Shown here: piece by piece, positions 40,737-50,223 of the stretch | Layout of the letters: each line of letters begins with the position of its first letter | Position numbering within the stretch: position 1 is the stretch's first letter | DNA from: Anodontia alba | Taxonomy: Eukaryota; Mollusca; Bivalvia; Lucinida; Lucinidae | Direction of reading: 5' to 3' | DNA length: 64,000 bases | Assembly: GCA_964016985.1 (NCBI GenBank) | Contig: OZ024837.1 | Coordinates: 42,690,018 to 42,754,017 of the forward strand | The notes under the pieces: model-generated | Told to the model about the DNA's origin: nothing | What the model saw: only the letters and a program-made list of their open reading frames with translations | Databases searched by the model: none | Program-made: the position numbers and the translations under genes

Positions 40737-40812
40737 CATTTATCTCTTTATTGCTGAGATCCAAAACACAGACTGTGTTAGCTAAACAACTGTGGTATAG
40801 CCAAACAGAAAT
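40737..40812 (-). mobile_element. MITE L, decayed half
   Basis: GATCCAAAACACAGACTGTG and AGCTAAACAACTGTGGTATA are the complement of L's right half. Confidence 0.5.
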
Positions 40813-40845
40813 GGAGAAAGAAACGGAGAAACCCGACTAAAAGCT

Positions 40846-41085
40846 TTAATCTTTACAACTCTCTCTGGACAATGGACAGCAACTTGATGATAGGTTTCTT
40901 ATATTTTCCTAGAAAATATTATTTGACATTTTATGCAAATTCTCTCACGAGGCAAATTTTATGATATGTCAAATCCTTTTTTATGGGAAAAAAATAAGAA
41001 AAAATAATTAAAAAAAAAAGGAAGAAAAAAAGACATTTCAAAATATAGTTTGCTGAAAAGTTTTACCCAGCAGGCTAAGTGTTAA
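40846..41085 (-). mobile_element. MITE B
   Basis: TTAATCTTTACAACTCTCTC to CAGCAGGCTAAGTGTTAA. The core is decayed and an A-rich stretch (41007-41030) expands the right arm. Confidence 0.7.
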
Positions 41086-41320
41086 GAATGAAAGCTGTAG
41101 TTGGTATGCAGAAGTGAACATTTTCATAAAACAAGTCTTCGAGGAAGTGTAGAATTTACATGAAATGTCAAATCCTATTTTCTGGAAAAAAATAAGAAAA
41201 CTATTTCAAAGTGTCGTCTGCTGAAATTTTTACCCAGCTGGCTTAGCGTTAAGAATGAAAACGATAGTTAGTATGCAGTAGAGAACATTTTGGCATAAAA
41301 CAAATCTTTGAGGAAGAAAA
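40975..41320. repeat. 167-bp local duplication of a B right half and its flank
   Basis: AATCCTTTTTTATGGG to GTTAAGAATGAAAGCTGTAG to AAGTCTTCGAGGAAG is followed by a second copy (AATCCTATTTTCTGG to GTTAAGAATGAAAACGATAG to AATCTTTGAGGAAG). The phrase GTTAAGAATGAAA is at 41081 and 41248. Confidence 0.8.
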
Positions 41321-41517
41321 ACAGGAGTTAGAAAATATTGTATTATTCCCCAGGGAGACTTTTTGGTTGAATATTGTATGGTAATGGGGTTGATTTCCTG
41401 TTATGATTATTGCATTATCATACAGAATCAATACACAGTAAGGAACTGGAGCTCTAGATTGGCAAAACATTTGTTATTTTTTCTCTGAGTTTTTTCTTCT
41501 TAATTCCACCTCAAATA
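41321..41517. other. Unassigned spacer
   Basis: No repeat family or coding frame recognised. Confidence 0.35.
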
Positions 41518-41620
41518 TGCATTGTGAGATCTCTGTATCATTCATGGTATTGCCTCACTGAGCTGATTCTAATGACATTCCAATAGATAAATTTTCTTGA
41601 AGAAATAAGAAATAATGAAT
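41518..41620. mobile_element. Core-3 hairpin, decayed
   Basis: ATTGCCTCACTGAGCTGATT and CTTGAAGAAATAAGAAATAA are the recognisable parts. Confidence 0.45.
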
Positions 41621-41756
41621 ATTCAACCTGGCAATAACTACTGGTCTAGAAATTGGAAGAATTACAAAAGAAACCTCCCACATATGGGATGGGTTATGGT
41701 AAAACCACCCTTCATATCTTAGCTGAGATACACTGGACAAAATAAAAATGTCTTTG

Positions 41757-41866
41757 TCCTTAGCACTCTGGGTAAAAATTTCAACAGTTGACATTTTGAA
41801 ATATTTTTTATACTTTTCCCAGGAAACAGGCTTTGTCAAATTTTATGAAAATTGTCTCCAATGGAG
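41757..41866 (+). mobile_element. MITE B, left half
   Basis: CCTTAGCACTCTGGGTAAAA to AATTGTCTCCAATGGAG, cut at the hairpin centre and continued by a C element. Confidence 0.65.
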
Positions 41867-41867
41867 T

Positions 41868-42067
41868 CCTTAAACTATCAGGCAAAATAGTAGCAGACCA
41901 CATTTTAATTTTTTTATTATTATTCTTTTTCAGAGAAAATGATGCTTGACATTTTATGTGATTAGTTTGCTAGGGAGACAGTTCACATGAATTGTCAAAC
42001 CTTTTCTCTAAAAAATAAAAAAAATATTTCAAAATGTCATCTGCTGCAGTTATGATTGAAGTGTTAA
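41868..42067. mobile_element. MITE C, first of three abutting elements
   Basis: CCTTAAACTATCAGGCAAAA to TTATGATTGAAGTGTTAA. Core arms ACATTTTATGTGATTAG and TTCACATGAATTGTCAAAC. Its last TTAA is the first TTAA of A. Confidence 0.7.
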
Positions 42068-42277
42068 CCCTTGTCTTGCTGAGCCCAGATATGCCCCACC
42101 TTTGAAAACAGTATAGATCCAGATAAGTTGGTTTCTGAAGAAGCTAACTGATCTGGATCTGCACTGTTTGCCATTCAGTATGTGAATTTGTATCGAATAC
42201 CTATGTCAAGTAATTTAATTGGCTGAAAATTAGAAGTGGGCATGGCATCTTAATTTATTCAGCATGACAAGGATTAA
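42064..42277 (+). mobile_element. MITE A, second of three abutting elements
   Basis: TTAACCCTTGTCTTGCTGAG to ATGACAAGGATTAA. Core has several mismatches. It shares both terminal TTAAs with its neighbours. Confidence 0.85.
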
Positions 42278-42480
42278 CACTTAGTATGGGTAAAAAATGC
42301 AGCAGCTGACATTTTGAAATATTTTTCTTAATTTTCTCAGAAAATAGGCTTTGACATTTCATGCAAATTGTATCAAAAGGAATTTGCATGAAATGCCAAG
42401 CCTATTTTCTTGGAAAAAATAAAAACCATATCATCAATTTGTATTCTGCTGAATTTGCCCAGAGGCTTGTAAAGGTTAAG
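42274..42480 (+). mobile_element. MITE B, third of three abutting elements
   Basis: TTAACACTTAGTATGGGTAA to AGGCTTGTAAAGGTTAA. The core GCAAATTGTATCAAAAGGAA is slightly shortened. A further GGGTTAATCTGCTG follows. Confidence 0.82.
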
Positions 42481-42688
42481 GGTTAATCTGCTGAAATTAT
42501 ATAGCAACTAGCAGATGTCCTTTCAAAATGTTTTTCTCAGGAGACATTGTCATACAGAATGTCAGTCTGTTTGAAATGCCAAATTCTATTTCATATGTGG
42601 GGAGAGACTAAGCAAAATGCCATTGATTTGTATTCAGCTTTTCTACTGATTTTGCCCAGAAAGGGCTGGAGATTGAAAACCTATTTTA

Positions 42689-42967
42689 CATCAGGAAAAC
42701 ATGCCTATATAATTTTGACCCCCTTAAACCCCACTTTTATGTTGTAAAACTGGGATTTACAGGGGTATACATTCTTTTTCTTATTTTTGCTCAAAAATAT
42801 AGATTGTGGGTACTTGTTAGAACCATCTTGCTGAGGCAGTTCTATTGAGTATCCACAATTTATGTTTTGAGCAAAAATATGAAAAATATCGGAGTTTTTT
42901 ATCTGAAAGTTTTCAGTTTTTGGAGGTGAAATTTACTATGTTATTGAATAGGCATGTTTTCATAATG
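42689..42967 (+). mobile_element. MITE H
   Basis: CATCAGGAAAACATGCCTAT to GGCATGTTTTCATAATG. Core-3 arms carry several mismatches (GGTACTTGTTAGAACCATCT). Confidence 0.8.
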
Positions 42968-43054
42968 ATGCCTGAGTAAAGTCTGGTTAGGATCTTCATC
43001 ATATAGATGCTTCAGTCTGAATAGTTTGACCAACCTGTGTTAACCAAGTACCTG

Positions 43055-43460
43055 TTGGAAAGTGAAAAAAGTGGTTGATTAAGACAGGTACTTGCTTAGT
43101 ATAGATGAACTAAACTTCTTTACTTTTAATGGGACCTGAAATAGTGGTCTTATAAGCCAGGTGAACACTTAATGAGACCTGAAATAGTGGTCTTATAAGA
43201 CATGTGAACACTTAATGGGACCTGAAATAGTGGTCTTTTAAGACAGCCAAACACTTAATGGGACCTGAAATAGTGGTCTTTTAAGACAGGTGAACATTTA
43301 ATGGGACCTGAAATAGTGGTCTTTTATAACAGGCAAATGCTTAATGGGACATGAAATTGTGGTCTTTTAAGACAGGTGAACACTTAATGGGACTTGAAAT
43401 AGTGGTCTTTAAAGACAGGTGATTGCTAATACATGTGTCCTTCAGGTTTGACTGTATATG
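43055..43460 (+). repeat. Repeat Y with 43-bp tandem unit, about 7 copies
   Basis: The unit AATGGGACCTGAAATAGTGG plus TCTTWTAAGACAGGTGAACACTT repeats at exactly 43-bp steps (43135, 43178, 43221 and on). It ends TTCAGGTTTGACTGTA. The other Y (38.2 kb) has only one unit. Confidence 0.85.
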
Positions 43461-43609
43461 TGACGATTAAATGTCCTGATGAGACTATGGATTTGAAATT
43501 TTGATATTCACATAAAGGATAAGGTAGCTTTTTCCATGGTATGCCTTATTGGCAACACCATAATCATAGCTCCAGATAAGAATCTTTCTCTTTTCAACAC
43601 AAAAATGAG

Positions 43610-43730
43610 GATATTTTTTCTTATTTCACCACAAAAACATATGTTGTGGTACTCATTAGAAGCACCTCACTGAGGCACTTCTAATGAGTACCACAATATA
43701 TGTTTTCATTGAGAAATAAGAAAAAAAGTA
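43610..43730. mobile_element. Core-3 hairpin (I), near-perfect
   Basis: ACATATGTTGTGGTACTCAT with ATGAGTACCACAATATATGT around AGAAGCACCTCACTGAGG. Outer arms TTATTTCACCACAAAAA and CATTGAGAAATAAG. Confidence 0.75.
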
Positions 43731-43937
43731 TTCTGGATACTTCTTAGCTGGAGCTTTGAACACTGTGATATAAGTTTGTCATCTTTTATTCATAGAGGGC
43801 ATGTGTTGCCAATTTTGTCTATTATATATTTATTGCTGTATACATTTAGACCAGTCTGGCTGTGTTTCATAATATTTTAATACAATATCTATTGGCAGTG
43901 TGCATTCTATTGTTTCAAAATTTGCAATGTCATTATT

Positions 43938-44102
43938 TTAACTCTTTGCATGCCAAATAAACTCTTAAAGCACAATAATGCAAATTTGCAGCTGACATCA
44001 TTCTAAAATTGATTCTGTAATTTTTCAGAAAAAATAAGACTTGACATTTCATGTGATTCATCTAATAGGTGGATGATTCACATGAAATGTCAAACCTTGG
44101 TT
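43938..44102. mobile_element. MITE C without its right outer arm
   Basis: TTAACTCTTTGCATGCCAAA start. Core 2 GACATTTCATGTGATTCATC with a perfect partner. The element stops at TCAAACCTTGG. Confidence 0.7.
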
Positions 44103-44189
44103 TATTGTAGTTGCTATTAGCATGTGTCATCTGAGATTTGACAAAATAGCCTACCATTCTTCAAAGCTTCAGTTAAATCTTATAAAGAA

Positions 44190-44258
44190 GCATCCAGGTG
44201 GTCAAGTGGTTTGTGCTTTAGGATTATGAGGTCTCAGGTTCGAATCCTGCTGGAAGCA
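44190..44258 (+). tRNA. tRNA-like sequence, probably pseudogene or SINE head
   Basis: Box A TGGTCAAGTGG and box B GGTTCGAATCC match the pol III consensus perfectly. The ends GCATCCA and TGGAAGC pair at six of seven positions, and CAGG with CCTG closes a T arm. The anticodon arm does not fold cleanly, so isotype is not called. The flanks match neither S1 nor S2. Confidence 0.4.
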
Positions 44259-44325
44259 GATTTCATCTTTTGACTGTATGGCACTTTATTGCACAGAGCC
44301 TTCCATAATCACCTTTCCATGGTTT

Positions 44326-44582
44326 CTATTACGAAAACAAGCCTATTCAAATATATTGAACATTTTACAATCAAAAAATGAAAATTTTCAGATAAAAAAT
44401 TCTGATATTTTTCATATTTCTGCTCAAAACATAGATCTTGGGTACTCGTTAGTACGAGTACCCATAATCTATGTTTTTGAGCAGAAATAAGAAAAATAAT
44501 GTATACCCCTGTAAACCCCAGTTTTGCTATATAAAAGTGGGGTTTAAACGGGTCAAAATTATATAGGCGTGTTTTTGTGATG
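44326..44582 (-). mobile_element. MITE H with shortened core
   Basis: CTATTACGAAAACAAGCCTA to AGGCGTGTTTTTGTGATG. The core-3 centre is reduced to GGTACTCGTTAGTACGAGTACC, about 14 bp shorter per arm. Confidence 0.82.
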
Positions 44583-44737
44583 CAATATAACTTACCGTAA
44601 CAATCCTAAGTATTGGGACAGATAGGCCTTTGCAAACAGTGTTGACCCAGATCAGATGCTGCAACATGCGGCATCTGATCAGGGTCTACACTGTTTGCCA
44701 TAGCAATAGATACATCACTGGGTAGCAGAATGGACTA

Positions 44738-46065
44738 CGAGGGATGTTCGAAATGAATTGCTGTTTGTCCTCTAGCTCGATATCCACGTGGGGCACGATA
44801 AAAAGCAATACATACCTGTATAGGGTTATTCAGTATCTACACAACGGTGTATAAATGTACATGTTAGACTAAGTGTAAGACATAAAATTTGCCATTTGAA
44901 TACACGCAGTCATTGACCACTGCAGTAAAAATGGTTGGTAGAAGCGTCGACAAAAAAGATGAAATACGGGCTTACATCAAAGCTCGCTCAAAACTTGGTT
45001 GTTCTTTGAAGAAGCTGATGACTGAAATTTCTACTGCTTTTGGACCTTCTTGTGTGTCTTATGACACAGTTCGGCAGTGGAAAAAGAAATTTGAGTCGGG
45101 TGTAGAGTCCATCAAAAATGCATCGAATCAGGTAGGCCAAAATCTGCATCTCGTAAAGAAATCGTTTCCAAAATAAAGGAAATCATTGAAGGAGATGCCA
45201 GATTTACAGTTCTTGATATTGCACGAAAGGTAGGCATATCACTTTCAACGGTTCAACTTATTTTGAAGAAGCATTTGAAAGTCAGAAAGATTTCTGCTAG
45301 ATGGGTGCCACATCTGTTGACTGACGAGCAAAAGAGGCAACAGGTTAAAGTGGCCAAAAAGCTGCTTCAAATGTTTCCAAAATATGGCAAAAAGCTGTTT
45401 GCCAATGTCGTCACAGGTGATGAAACCTGGGTCCATTATTTTGAGCCCGTCAGAAAGGTTAGCAATAAGATCTGGGCCACTAAACACAGCAAACGCCCAA
45501 TAATTGCCAAACGTTCTTTGAGTACAAAGAAAGTTATGTATGCAATCTTCTTCTCTGGTGAAGGAGTCGCAATAAAAGTGCCAGTGAAAAAGGGCAAAAG
45601 CATCACCGGAAAGTACTACAAAGACGTAGTACTGAAGAAACTGAAAAAGTATTATCAGAAACGACGCCCTGCCACTGGTTTTAAACATGTCCGTCTTCTA
45701 CATGCTCATACCTCCGCAATAGTTACGGCGTTTTTGAAGAAAGAAAACGTAACTGTTTTTGCCTCATCCCCCGTATTCCTCAGACCTTGCCCCATGTGAT
45801 TTCTTTTTGATTCCGAAATTGAAAGCATTCCTTGCTGGGCGGAAATACCAGTCCTGACAGGCACTTGGATCTGCCATTCATCAGTACCTTATTACTGTGC
45901 CCAAATCAGCGTACCGTGACGCCTTCAAGAAGTGGATACATCGGCTGAAACTTTGCATTTCTAGCCATGGGGAGTACTTCGAGGGCATTAAATGAGTACT
46001 TTTGGGCTAACTTGAAAATTGAAGTCTCCAGATAGAAATAAGCAATTCATTTCGAACATCCCTCG
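44738..46065 (+). mobile_element. mariner-family transposon, 1,328 bp
   Basis: The terminal inverted repeats are 25 bp and identical (CGAGGGATGTTCGAAATGAA and five more bases), and TA flanks both ends (44736-44737 and 46066-46067). Size, TA target and a DD34D-type transposase frame place it in the Tc1/mariner superfamily, mariner branch. Intact ends mean it could still be moved if transposase were supplied elsewhere, although its own gene is dead. Confidence 0.95.
44931..45995 (+). pseudogene. mariner transposase, inactivated
   Basis: It would cut and paste the element at TA sites. From ATG 44931 the N-terminus (MVGRSVDKKDEIRAYIKARS) and helix-turn-helix region (SYDTVRQWKKKFESG) are readable. 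The frame slips near 45120-45130, continues as GRPKSASRKEIVSKIKEI and SLSTVQLILKKHLKVRK, then the catalytic TGDETWVHYFEP (first Asp 45419-45421). The second catalytic block reads LLHAHTSAIV: four residues expected between H and A, including the second Asp, are missing as a 12-bp deletion. A second slip near 45755 returns to the original frame for SDLAPCDFFLIPKLKAFL with the third Asp (45798-45800). A TGA at 45855 interrupts it, probably a decayed CGA codon. The C-terminus FKKWIHRLKLCISS and GEYFEG ends at the TGA at 45993. Total length about 355 codons is normal for mariner. Confidence 0.95.
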
Positions 46066-46102
46066 TATTTCCAATTATAGGACAAATATAGTAGGTAGAT
46101 AA

Positions 46103-46336
46103 CATTACGAAAACATGCCTATTCAAATATATAGAAAAAATTTCACCTCCAAAAACTGAAAATTTTCAGATAAAAAACTCTGATATTTTTCATATTTCTG
46201 CTCAAAACATTTTGGGCACTCTTTAGAACTGCCTCAGAAATAACAAAAATAAATAATACCCCTGTAAATCCCAGTTTTACTGTATAAAAGTTGGGTTTAA
46301 GTGGGGTCAATATTATCTAGGTATGTTTTCGTAATG
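46103..46336 (-). mobile_element. MITE H with one core arm deleted
   Basis: CATTACGAAAACATGCCTAT to GGTATGTTTTCGTAATG. The centre falls from TTTAGAACTGCCTCA to GAAATAACAAAAATAA, so no hairpin remains. Confidence 0.82.
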
Positions 46337-47276
46337 AAGGTGTCCCATTACTTTAAGGTAAATACTGTGAAGATGTCAAACACCAAATCATCATTATCAT
46401 CACCTTCATAAATCTTATAAATGATTTGATTGTGTACCTGCCTCAAAAGAGTTAAATTATGTTCAAAACACAGCAGTATCATTTTATGACCTTGACCTAT
46501 ATTTACCGGTCTGATAACTTCACATTTTTTTATGTCAACCCAAAGGTTTAGCTGTAAAATTGACAAGCCCTTATAGGCACAACACTTTTTGTCATAAAAT
46601 GTAAATTTATCACTCATTTTTTTATTTACTCTCTTCAATATTCAAGTTTCTTTTAACCCAGTCTCTGTTCTCCAGATAAACAGAACATCCCAGCATCTTT
46701 ATTTTTAGTTCATCCATGTTGGCATCTCATTCAACCGCTTTTAAATGGTCCTAGTGAAAAACTAATTAGATGCTTGGTTAAGTTTTTTTGTTTTTTTGTG
46801 GAAAATTAAGATAACTGGCAGCTGTTTTTGGAAGAAAAACATGTTTGATTCTAAATTCTGAGCTATTCAATAAAACAGCAATATTATTGCCATTTGGACA
46901 CTTTAGGAGGAAATTCAAATAACCGGGCAACTGTTTGATGCTTGAAGTGGTACACAGAAGTGCTCTTATGATAATAACTATTTATTCAATCCTAGGTTGT
47001 ATTTTAAACTGATAGGGCTAATGCATTCTCTGTAACATCTAATTGCTGTATTTAAGAACATTGGTAAACATTTGTTTCTTAAATATTGATTATAGAAAAA
47101 GGTTTGCTTTAGATGGAAACATTGCTCAGAACTGGAGAGAGAAGCTTTTAGAAATGTGAATAAGGTTATAGAGACTAAACAAAAATACATTTTAGTATCA
47201 TTTATATGCCTTTGTGACAGGCAGGTATGAATGTCTGAAAATTAATTTTAGATTTATTTCTCATTGACTTAACAGT
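46337..47276. other. Largely unique 0.9-kb stretch
   Basis: No repeat family is evident. Minus-strand frames of 96 and 70 codons at 46348-46638 and 46978-47190 are AT-rich without domains. I see no convincing gene. Confidence 0.4.
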
Positions 47277-47350
47277 TTAACCCATAATGCACCATTCAAA
47301 ATTGTAGCAGCTGACCGGCTGAAATATTTTGCAGGAGAAATATAAGGCTT
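47277..47350. mobile_element. MITE C left-end fragment
   Basis: TTAACCCATAATGCACCATT and AATTGTAGCAGCTGACC match C. The rest is missing. Confidence 0.5.
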
Positions 47351-47398
47351 GGAGCTGCAGCAGAATTAGAGTGAGGTTTCCTGCGAGTAAAACTGGTT

Positions 47399-47669
47399 CA
47401 TTACGAAAACACGCCTATTCAAATATATAGAAAATTTTACTTCCAAAAACCTGAAAATTTTCAGATAAAAAACTCTGATATTTTTCATATTTCTGCTCAA
47501 AACATAGATTGTGCTCAAAACATAGATTGAGGCAGTTCTAACGAGTACCCACAAGCTACATTTTTGAGCAGAAATAAGAAAAATAACGTATACCCCTGTA
47601 AACCCCAGTTTTACTATATAAAGGTGGGGTTTAAGGGGGTCAATATTATATAGGCATGTTATCGTGATG
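47399..47669 (-). mobile_element. MITE H with rearranged core
   Basis: CATTACGAAAACACGCCTAT to GGCATGTTATCGTGATG. CTCAAAACATAGATTG occurs twice and replaces the GTGGGTACTCG arm. Confidence 0.82.
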
Positions 47670-47785
47670 TGAGCCCCTCCAGTGGTTTATACTGCTGTCT
47701 GTTCCAAGGTTAATACTCCGCTGCTGGTCATCTTTGCTGTAATTCTAGCTTTGTGGACACCCGCTTAATAGCTGCCCACTTTGCT

Positions 47786-48076
47786 TTTGTTTGTTTGTTT
47801 GTGTTGAGGTTTTACAGCCCAGTCAACCCAATGGGGTCATGTTGAGCGCTGTCAGTTTACCTAACCACACATTGACTGGGCAGGCTTAGTCCTCTAAGCG
47901 GTTAACCAGTACTGTGCACATTCTTTCCGCCAGAAACTGACAACTGCCCTTCTTGAATCAGTGAAAGGGAGAGAATGACCGTAAAAAATAAACTTGTATT
48001 TCATGATCAATCTCCCTGAAAGAATGTTGTCGACCTCGGTGGGGGTTGAACCTGCGACCTCCTGGTCTCCAGTCGG
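47786..48076 (-). mobile_element. SINE S2, head truncated
   Basis: Reverse copy beginning with the tail (TTTGTTTGTTTGTGTTGAGG) and ending in the head at TGGTCTCCAGTCGG, before box A. CACTTTGCTTT (47777) and CACTTTGGTTT (48077) flank it with one mismatch. A 5' truncation with target duplication is typical of LINE-driven insertion. Confidence 0.88.
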
Positions 48077-48230
48077 CACTTTGGTTTCAGTTTTCTTGTT
48101 GTGGTGCTAGCATTGTGGTCACCTGATATATGGCTGCCCACTTAATTTGCTTACTGTTTTCTTTCTGTATGTATTGTTTTATTTATATTTTTGGGGCTGT
48201 ATCAGGAGATAAGGGTGAGGTTTCATGCAA

Positions 48231-48509
48231 GCATTATGAAAACATGCCTATATAGTTTTGACCCCTTAAACCCCACTTTTATACAGTAAAATTGGGGTTT
48301 ACAGGGGTATACATTAGTTTTCTTATTTCTGCTCAAAAATATAGATTGTGGGTACTTGTTAGAACTGCCTCATGGAGGCAGTTCTAACAAGTACCCACAA
48401 TCTATGTTTTGAGGAGAAATATGAAAACTACCAGAATTTTTCATCTGAAAGTTTTCAGTTTTTGGTGGTAAAATTCTCATTATATTTGAATGGGCGTGTT
48501 TTCATAATG
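48231..48509 (+). mobile_element. MITE H
   Basis: CATTATGAAAACATGCCTAT to GGGCGTGTTTTCATAATG. Core-3 arms GGTACTTGTTAGAACTGCCT and its complement are perfect. Confidence 0.88.
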
Positions 48510-48835
48510 TAAAACTGGTTTAAGCCCTGAAGTAATTTTCCTACTGACTGTTCAAGGTGAGTCCTCTGTTGCAGTGTTCTTCATTGTTTGTGCATCGGAG
48601 ATTTCATACGTGGCAGTTATTTTGTCATTATCTGTTCCTCATCTCTCGTTCTTTTGGTGCGTCAGGAAGGCTGTGCTCTCACCCTTAATTCTGATGCAGC
48701 TCCAAATTACAAGTATATATTCGATTCGCAGAGGGGTCCTCTACTTGATCTGTGAAACATCTCAGTGAAACACGTATAATCAAAAGCACTGTGAAGAAAC
48801 AAAGCATAGGGCTCAATTACATTCTGAAGCCAGAA
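48510..48835. other. Unique spacer with a donor-like site
   Basis: TTCAAGGTGAGTCC at 48552 matches the splice-donor consensus exactly, but no coding frame or acceptor supports an exon. Confidence 0.3.
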
Positions 48836-48970
48836 CACAAGAAAACAACTAACAGTCTACAGTCGACTCTCGTTATAGAACACAAGAAAACCGCAAACAG
48901 TCTACAGTCGACTCTCGTTATAGAGCACAAGAAAACCACTAACAGTCTACAGTCAACTCTCATTATCTCG
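48836..48970. repeat. Three 45-bp tandem units containing the K terminus
   Basis: Each unit is CACAAGAAAACCACTAACAG plus TCTACAGTCGACTCTCGTTAT and a few bases. Because 45 is a multiple of three it gives an open frame repeating EHKKTTNSLQSTLVI. The third unit runs on into a full K element. Confidence 0.88.
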
Positions 48971-49465
48971 AAGTCCAAGGGACTCTCTGAAATACTTCGA
49001 GATATCCGTACCTCGACATATCAGATTTCCAGAATCGAGGAAAAATAAATTGAACAACCACATTTCACAAACGAATATGTAATTTGACTCATGAAGTTAG
49101 AGATAAAAATATTGTGGAAAAGAGGAGAAATTGCTCCTTTTCCACCATATTTTGTTACCTGTTGTTAGATTTTCATGCTTAACCTTTGTCCTGCTGAATA
49201 AATTAAGATGCTACACCCACTTCTAATTTTCAGCCAATCAGATTATTTGATCCTGATTATAGCTATAAATTCACATACTAAACGGCAAACAATGCAGATC
49301 CAGATCAGTTGGCTTCTTCAGAAGCCAACTGATCTGGATCTACACTGTTTGCAAAGGCAGGGTATATCTGGGTTCAGCAGGACAAGGGTTAAGCAGGGAC
49401 CAATTTTCACTTTGAGATAAGCGGTTATTCGAGGTAAGAGAGGTCAAGATAAAAAGACTCGACTG
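48950..49465. mobile_element. MITE K carrying MITE A
   Basis: CAGTCAACTCTCATTATCTC to AAAAAGACTCGACTG, TA flanked. The core AATATTGTGGAAAAGAGG pairs imperfectly. The A element interrupts the phrase TTTCATGCTTAAGCAGGGAC. Confidence 0.88.
49179..49392 (-). mobile_element. MITE A inside K
   Basis: TTAACCTTTGTCCTGCTGAA to GGACAAGGGTTAA with perfect core arms. Other K copies read CATGCTAA (58655) or TTTTTAAGCAGGG (61396) here. Confidence 0.9.
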
Positions 49466-49469
49466 TATT

Positions 49470-49605
49470 TTACTGTCTGTCAATCTGTCTAAAAACTGAT
49501 CGATGGTTGGTTAAACATTGTAGACCCTAATGAGATGGAACATTGTGCAGTGTCTGATCTGGATTGATCTACACTGGTTGCTCAAGCCTTTCTGTCTGTA
49601 ACTAT
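49470..49605 (+). mobile_element. MITE G, decayed
   Basis: TACTGTCTGTCAATCTGTCT, AACATTGTAGACCCTAATGA and GTTGCTCAAGCCTTTCTGTC. Confidence 0.6.
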
Positions 49606-49626
49606 GGTAATTTCCTAAATGGAAAT

Positions 49627-49871
49627 CAGGGCCCAGTTGTTCAAAACTAATGATGTTGTTAGTTAACGTATCGTTAAATTTGATCATTTAATATGGCGTA
49701 TATGCTAATATTTTTGCTGAAAAATGTGAGTAGTTTTTGCATTTGCAAAAGCTACTCACATTTTTTCAGCAAAAATACCTGTGAATTAGATAATGTACTT
49801 ACTAGAACAGTTAACATTTTGACAGCTAATGAGCTTATTAAGCTAACGATGCTTTGAACAACAGGGCCCTG
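49627..49871. mobile_element. MITE M
   Basis: CAGGGCCCAGTTGTTCAAAA to TTTGAACAACAGGGCCCTG, with the TGAGTAGTTTTTGCA hairpin. No 8-bp duplication is visible around this copy. Confidence 0.8.
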
Positions 49872-49878
49872 GTCACTG

Positions 49879-50079
49879 GCTTAGGCTATAGGCAAATTCA
49901 GCAGACGACAAAATGATGATGTTCTTCTTATTTTCCTAGAAAATAGGATCTAACACTTCAAGCAAATTGTCTCCTAAGGAGACAATTTGCATAAAGTGTT
50001 AGATCCTATTTTCTAGGAAAAATAAGAACATTTCAAAATGTCTTCTGCCAAAATTTTTACCACACATGCAAAGTGTTGA
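49879..50079 (-). mobile_element. MITE B with a very long perfect hairpin
   Basis: Core arms from CTTATTTTCCTAGAAAATAG to its complement (49926-50027) pair over about 48 bp with two or three mismatches. Confidence 0.85.
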
Positions 50080-50223
50080 TAGCAAGGTACTGAAGTGCAT
50101 ACAGCTGCTCAAGTGCAGTGTACATTATTAACTCATATACACTCACTTGTTGTATTTTCTTTAAGGGCTGCTTGTTGTATAAATATGATATCTTTTTAAA
50201 TCTGAAAGCACCAGATTTAAGTA

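Larger units (their letters stand above)
44600..46100 (-). mobile_element. MITE G split by a mariner element
   Basis: Core 1 (GCAAACAGTGTTGACCC with CAACATGCGGCATC) lies left of the mariner. TTATAGGACAAATATAGTAG, the G outer arm, lies right of it. Confidence 0.75.

Noticed and set aside
45245..45688. 147-codon minus-strand frame
   Set aside because: Antisense shadow of the mariner transposase.
48552..48566. Consensus splice donor
   Set aside because: No open frame with coding character upstream and no acceptor partner. Expected by chance in 64 kb.
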